From an uncultured Ruminococcus sp. (lineage in GTDB: Bacteria > Bacillota_A > Clostridia > Oscillospirales > Ruminococcaceae), in the NCBI GenBank assembly GCA_947303535.1, contig CAMYYQ010000044.1:1-7332 (forward strand): DNA of 7,332 nt, written 5' to 3'. Below, one piece after another: positions 4,793 to 7,332 of this stretch. Position 1 is the first letter of the stretch; each line of letters begins with the position of its first letter. Both the position numbers and the translations under genes were made by a program. Below the pieces are notes generated by a model. That model had not been told where the DNA came from, made no database searches, and saw only the letters and a program-made list of their open reading frames with translations.

Positions 4793-5218
4793 ATGGCACA
4801 GAAAGTAGTTGGCTACATTAAGCTTCAGATCGCAGCAGGAAAGGCTACTCCTGCACCACCTGTTGGTCCGGCACTCGGTCAGCACGGTGTTAATATCATG
4901 GCATTCACAAAGGAATTCAACGAGAGAACAAAGAACGACATCGGTATGATCATCCCTGTTGTTATTACTGTTTACGCAGACCGTTCATTCTCGTTCATCA
5001 CTAAGACTCCACCCGCAGCTGTTCTTATCAAGAAGGCTTGCAATATCAACAGCGGTTCAGGAGTACCTAACAAGACTAAGGTCGCTAACATCACTAAGGA
5101 ACAGATCCAGAAGATCGCTGAGACAAAGATGCCTGACCTCAACGCAGGTTCACTCGAGGCAGCTATGAGCATGATCGCTGGTACAGCTCGTTCAATGGGC
5201 GTTGTAGTTGTTGACTAA
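4793..5218 (+). CDS. rplK: 50S ribosomal protein L11
   Basis: 141 residues, the standard length. The N-terminal domain carries [17 protein letters not shown] (20-36), the proline-rich stretch that binds the GTPase-associated centre of 23S rRNA and is the thiostrepton target area. [20 protein letters not shown] (63-82) is the family hallmark, and the C-terminal RNA-binding domain ends with [14 protein letters not shown]. It takes part in EF-G and EF-Tu turnover. The frame extends 39 bases upstream to a TTG, but ATG 4793 follows GGAGGTG by seven bases and gives the canonical [12 protein letters not shown] start. It is cotranscribed with rplA, 126 bp downstream. Confidence 0.98.
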   Translation: MAQKVVGYIKLQIAAGKATPAPPVGPALGQHGVNIMAFTKEFNERTKNDIGMIIPVVITVYADRSFSFITKTPPAAVLIKKACNINSGSGVPNKTKVANITKEQIQKIAETKMPDLNAGSLEAAMSMIAGTARSMGVVVVD

Positions 5219-5344
5219 TCAATTTTTTGAATGATGAAGTGGGGAGCTATTCCCCGTTCGGAGTTCTATTGGTGGGAGGAAAATTCCGCTAATCGGGCAA
5301 GCTATAAGCTTCCCGGTATTACCACTTAAATAGGAGGAAATATA
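5219..5344 (+). promoter_or_regulatory. rplA leader with a second GTGGGAG...ACCAC element
   Basis: The rplK-rplA gap is long for a ribosomal operon. It contains a hairpin GGGGA (5241-5245) and TCCCC (5251-5255). After it, GTGGGAGG (5272-5279) repeats the start of the rplK leader element and TTACCAC (5319-5325) repeats its end, with GTGG paired to CCAC. Between them CGGG (5294-5297) pairs with CCCG (5312-5315) and AAGCT (5299-5303) with AGCTT (5307-5311) around ATA. No T-run follows. AGGAGG (5332-5337) is the rplA ribosome binding site, 6 bases after the element. A candidate translational control site; the ligand is unproven. Confidence 0.55.
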
Positions 5345-6040
5345 ATGAAACACGGCAAAAAATATGTTGACAGCGCAAAGGCTGTTGATTATGCAAAGCA
5401 GTATGAGTCCGCAGAGGCTCTTGACTTAGTTTGCAAGAACGCAAAGGCTAAGTTCGATGAAACTATAGAGGCACACATTCGTCTTGGTGTTGACTCAAGA
5501 CACGCTGACCAGCAGGTTAGAGGTGCTGTTGTTCTCCCTAACGGTACAGGTAAGACTGTTCGTGTATGCGTATTCTGCAAGGAAGACAAGTATGAGGCAG
5601 CTCAGGGCGCAGGCGCTGAGTTCGTTGGCGGACAGGATCTCGTAGACAAGATCATGAAGGAAAACTGGATGGACTTTGATGTTGTTATCGCTTCACCTGA
5701 CATGATGGGTCTCGTTGGTCGTCTCGGTAAGGTTCTCGGACCTCGTGGTCTTATGCCAAACCCAAAGGCCGGTACTGTAACTCCTGATGTTGCAAAGGCT
5801 GTTACAGAGGCTAAGGCCGGTAAGATCGAGTATCGTCTCGACAAGACCAACATCATCCACTGCCCTATCGGCAAGGCTTCATTCGGCGCTGCAAAGCTGG
5901 AGGAGAACTTCAATACTCTTATGGAAGCAGTTGTTAAGGCTAAGCCTGCTGCTGCCAAGGGTACTTACCTCAAGAGCTGCACAGTTACTTCAACAATGGG
6001 CCCCGGCGTTCCCGTTGCTACTGCTAAGTACGGTGTCTGA
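5345..6040 (+). CDS. rplA: 50S ribosomal protein L1
   Basis: 231 residues, the usual size. It has the diagnostic block [19 protein letters not shown] (122-140) followed by KAGTVTPDV in the second domain, [13 protein letters not shown] (58-70) near the RNA-binding face, and the C-terminal [21 protein letters not shown]1 forms the mobile stalk at the ribosomal E site and, in several bacteria and archaea, represses its own operon by binding an mRNA mimic of its rRNA site. ATG 5345 follows AGGAGG at a spacing of 7. It ends at a strong terminator with no rplJ-rplL behind it, unlike the common order. Confidence 0.98.
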   Translation: MKHGKKYVDSAKAVDYAKQYESAEALDLVCKNAKAKFDETIEAHIRLGVDSRHADQQVRGAVVLPNGTGKTVRVCVFCKEDKYEAAQGAGAEFVGGQDLVDKIMKENWMDFDVVIASPDMMGLVGRLGKVLGPRGLMPNPKAGTVTPDVAKAVTEAKAGKIEYRLDKTNIIHCPIGKASFGAAKLEENFNTLMEAVVKAKPAAAKGTYLKSCTVTSTMGPGVPVATAKYGV

Positions 6041-6058
6041 TCACTGAATAGTAAAACG

Positions 6059-6088
6059 AAAGGCTTCACATAATGTGAAGCCTTTTTT
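6059..6088. terminator. Bidirectional intrinsic terminator between rplA and the convergent hydrolase gene
   Basis: AAAGGCTTCAC (6059-6069), loop ATAAT, GTGAAGCCTTT (6075-6085) form an 11-bp stem followed by T-run 6083-6088 on the plus strand. In the minus direction the stem ends in TTTCGTTTTAC, a weaker U-tract. It lies 18 bases after the rplA stop and two bases beyond the hydrolase stop, so it serves both converging units. Confidence 0.92.
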
Positions 6089-6089
6089 A

Positions 6090-7175
6090 TTATTGTGGTT
6101 TGAACAGTGCGCCCGTGCCGTTCTGGGCGATCTTCTTGAAGGCCTCCTTCATTACGGCCTGCTGCTCGGGACGCAGCTTAGATATGGCTTTTATAATGGC
6201 AGGATAGGAGCTGAGCTTTGTTAGCTCCTTCAGGGTCTCCTTGTCGGGAGCCTTCAGTATCTCAAACAGGGAATCCGTGAATATCTCACGCTCGGTGTCG
6301 CTGAAGTCCGACAGCATACCCGATATGGCCTTGTTTATAACATCGCCCGACCGCTTCAGCCTGTCGGCAATGAGGAAACGGTTGCGGCGTATCTCCCAGT
6401 AATAGGCGTAATGCTGCTTTATGCCGTTGACGGAGGTCTTTACTATCCGCGGGTCTGAGCCGCTTCCCAGAAGCATACCGACAATAGAGGCCTCGGGTAC
6501 GAAGCTCCTTATCCTCGGCAGCATATCCTGGTATATCTCCGAGGTCAGCACCTCGTCCCTGAAGCCGGGGCCGTCGTAGGAATAGATATTGGTTATCCTT
6601 CGCCTTATGCCCTCGTCGCAGTACAGCGAGCTGTATATTGCGGAGTTTCCGCCCTTGGAGTGTCCGCCCAGACGAATGGGATAGTCCCCGTCGGAAAAGG
6701 CGGCATTCACATACTCTATGGCACGCTGCTGACCTGCGGTCTGCTGCATATAGCTGAGGTTGAAGTCCTCCTTCCAGCCCACAACAGAGCCGTCGGTGCC
6801 GCGGAAGGCCGCAAAGCCGCTTCCGTCGCAGAGACGGTAGGTCAGCGCCGAGAATTGCAGATCCTCGGTGTGCTCTGTGTCGCTGACGTAGCCCCGGAGA
6901 GTCGTTCCCCTGTATCGCCGTGATTCCGCCAGTCTTCTGAAAAGCAGGTTATCCTGCTCGAATGTCAGTATCCTCCGCTTTGTATCGACCTGTTCGGGAT
7001 CATATCTGCGGTAGGCGTCGGCAAAGGAGATCTCCTCATCGAATTTATCCGAAACGACTCCGTCAAGGATAACGTAGCAGAACTGTGATAGGATCATTCC
7101 GTCAATTTCATTGAACGGATCGGCTGAAAACGGCACATCGCCGCGCCAGTCAAGATAGTCAAGAATATTAGCCAG
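6090..7175 (-). CDS. DUF2974 (Mbeg1-like) alpha/beta-hydrolase, CTG start
   Basis: 361 residues from the chosen start. ANILDYLDWRGDVPF followed by PFNEIDGMILS is the N-terminal signature of the DUF2974 family. FRGTD (134-138 minus 9, so about 125-129) and GWKEDFNLSY form the oxyanion region. GGHSKGG holds the nucleophile elbow (Ser173). SYDGPGF has a likely catalytic Asp (201), and IKQHYAYYW a likely catalytic His (255). The fold is a lipase-like serine hydrolase; the substrate is unknown. No signal peptide or membrane span is seen, so it is probably cytoplasmic. The frame is open to a TTG at 7202, but that codon lies in the T-run of a terminator, upstream of the ribosome binding site. AGGAGGT (7189-7183) sits seven bases before CTG 7175, and homologues as I know them begin M-A-N. 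ATT at 7181 would be too close to the site. Confidence 0.85.
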   Translation of the reverse strand: MANILDYLDWRGDVPFSADPFNEIDGMILSQFCYVILDGVVSDKFDEEISFADAYRRYDPEQVDTKRRILTFEQDNLLFRRLAESRRYRGTTLRGYVSDTEHTEDLQFSALTYRLCDGSGFAAFRGTDGSVVGWKEDFNLSYMQQTAGQQRAIEYVNAAFSDGDYPIRLGGHSKGGNSAIYSSLYCDEGIRRRITNIYSYDGPGFRDEVLTSEIYQDMLPRIRSFVPEASIVGMLLGSGSDPRIVKTSVNGIKQHYAYYWEIRRNRFLIADRLKRSGDVINKAISGMLSDFSDTEREIFTDSLFEILKAPDKETLKELTKLSSYPAIIKAISKLRPEQQAVMKEAFKKIAQNGTGALFKPQ

Positions 7176-7182
7176 AGTAATT

Positions 7183-7189
7183 ACCTCCT
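7183..7189 (-). promoter_or_regulatory. Ribosome binding site that sets the CTG start
   Basis: AGGAGGT on the minus strand is the only Shine-Dalgarno sequence near this gene's 5' end. A spacing of seven bases to CTG (7175-7173) is ideal. No ATG, GTG or TTG lies in frame at a usable distance. Confidence 0.85.
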
Positions 7190-7194
7190 GTCTG

Positions 7195-7224
7195 AAAAAC
7201 AAAGCGACGCCGAAGCGCCGCTTT
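7195..7224 (-). terminator. Intrinsic terminator after the second dockerin gene
   Basis: On the minus strand AAAGCGGCGC (7224-7215), tetraloop TTCG, GCGTCGCTTT (7210-7201) make a 10-bp stem with one G-T pair and a C(UUCG)G cap, then GTTTTT. It lies 20 bp after the dockerin gene stop and 20 bp before the hydrolase CTG. The hydrolase must therefore be reached by read-through or have its own weak promoter; I see no convincing -35/-10 in the gap. Confidence 0.88.
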
Positions 7225-7243
7225 ATTATTTCATGCCATATAA

Positions 7244-7332
7244 TTATGCATTAGGGTTGAGTGTAGAGATCTTGTGGAGGAGGTACTCCTGGATGCGGAG
7301 AGCATCGTTAGAAGTAAGACCTGTTACAGATG
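7244..7332 (-). CDS. Dockerin-containing protein, C-terminal end (partial)
   Basis: The 5' part lies beyond the window. The last 28 residues, SVTGLTSNDALRIQEYLLHK and then ISTLNPNA, end at TAA (7246-7244). LTSNDALRIQEYLL matches the second half of a type I dockerin repeat: the last calcium-loop positions followed by the F-helix that contacts cohesin. Its helix sequence differs from the VDASLILAYYA type in the gene at 1115-2518, so the two probably belong to different dockerin subgroups. The final residues NPNA and the stop fall in DNA resembling the ATTATGN heptads at 3488-3515. The catalytic or binding modules cannot be seen. Confidence 0.75.
   Translation of the reverse strand, partial: SVTGLTSNDALRIQEYLLHKISTLNPNA

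Noticed and set aside
7200..7202. TTG as the start of the DUF2974 gene
   Set aside because: It lies in the T-run of the terminator and upstream of the AGGAGGT site, so ribosomes placed by that site cannot use it.

Overview
The window most likely comes from a low-to-mid GC Gram-positive of the Ruminococcus group (cellulosome-forming Clostridia). The basis is two genes with dockerin repeats (one with the 'VDASLILAYYA' signature familiar from Ruminococcus flavefaciens-type dockerins), strong AGGAGG ribosome binding sites, consensus sigma-A promoters, and the order rpmG-secE-nusG-rplK-rplA. Species is inferred from sequence style only.

Layout. 1-301: 3' end of a THUMP/RlmL-like RNA methyltransferase gene (+), followed by an intrinsic terminator. 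348-1022: comF-like gene (+), whose last codons run into repeat DNA. 1000-1107: a composite repeat (a TAGGGGCG palindrome, a UUCG-type hairpin and 7-bp tandem repeats). 1115-3313: a minus-strand pair, a family 2 glycosyltransferase gene followed 45 bp later by a secreted LRR/Thr-linker/cohesin-like/dockerin protein, read from a near-consensus promoter at 3344-3372. 3373-3600: a second composite repeat with the same TAGGGGCG palindrome in the opposite orientation, plus more 7-bp tandem repeats. 3615-6088: the conserved housekeeping operon (+), with a perfect promoter, a structured leader, rpmG (L33), secE, nusG, rplK (L11) and rplA (L1), ended by a bidirectional terminator. 6090-7175: a minus-strand DUF2974 alpha/beta-hydrolase gene that appears to start at CTG. 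7244-7332: the C-terminal end of a second dockerin protein (minus strand).

How it fits together. The + strand genes form an ordinary information-processing operon: ribosomal proteins, the SecE translocon subunit and the NusG elongation factor. Two leaders, before rplK and before rplA, share a GTGGGAG...ACCAC framework and are candidate control sites. The operon is bracketed by minus-strand accessory genes for extracellular or cellulosome-related functions. The usual rplJ-rplL continuation does not follow rplA.

I found no clear new defence or mobile system. The most unusual items are the paired heptad/palindrome elements around the glycosyltransferase-dockerin module, the CTG start, the duplicated ribosomal leader motif, and the cohesin-like plus dockerin architecture.
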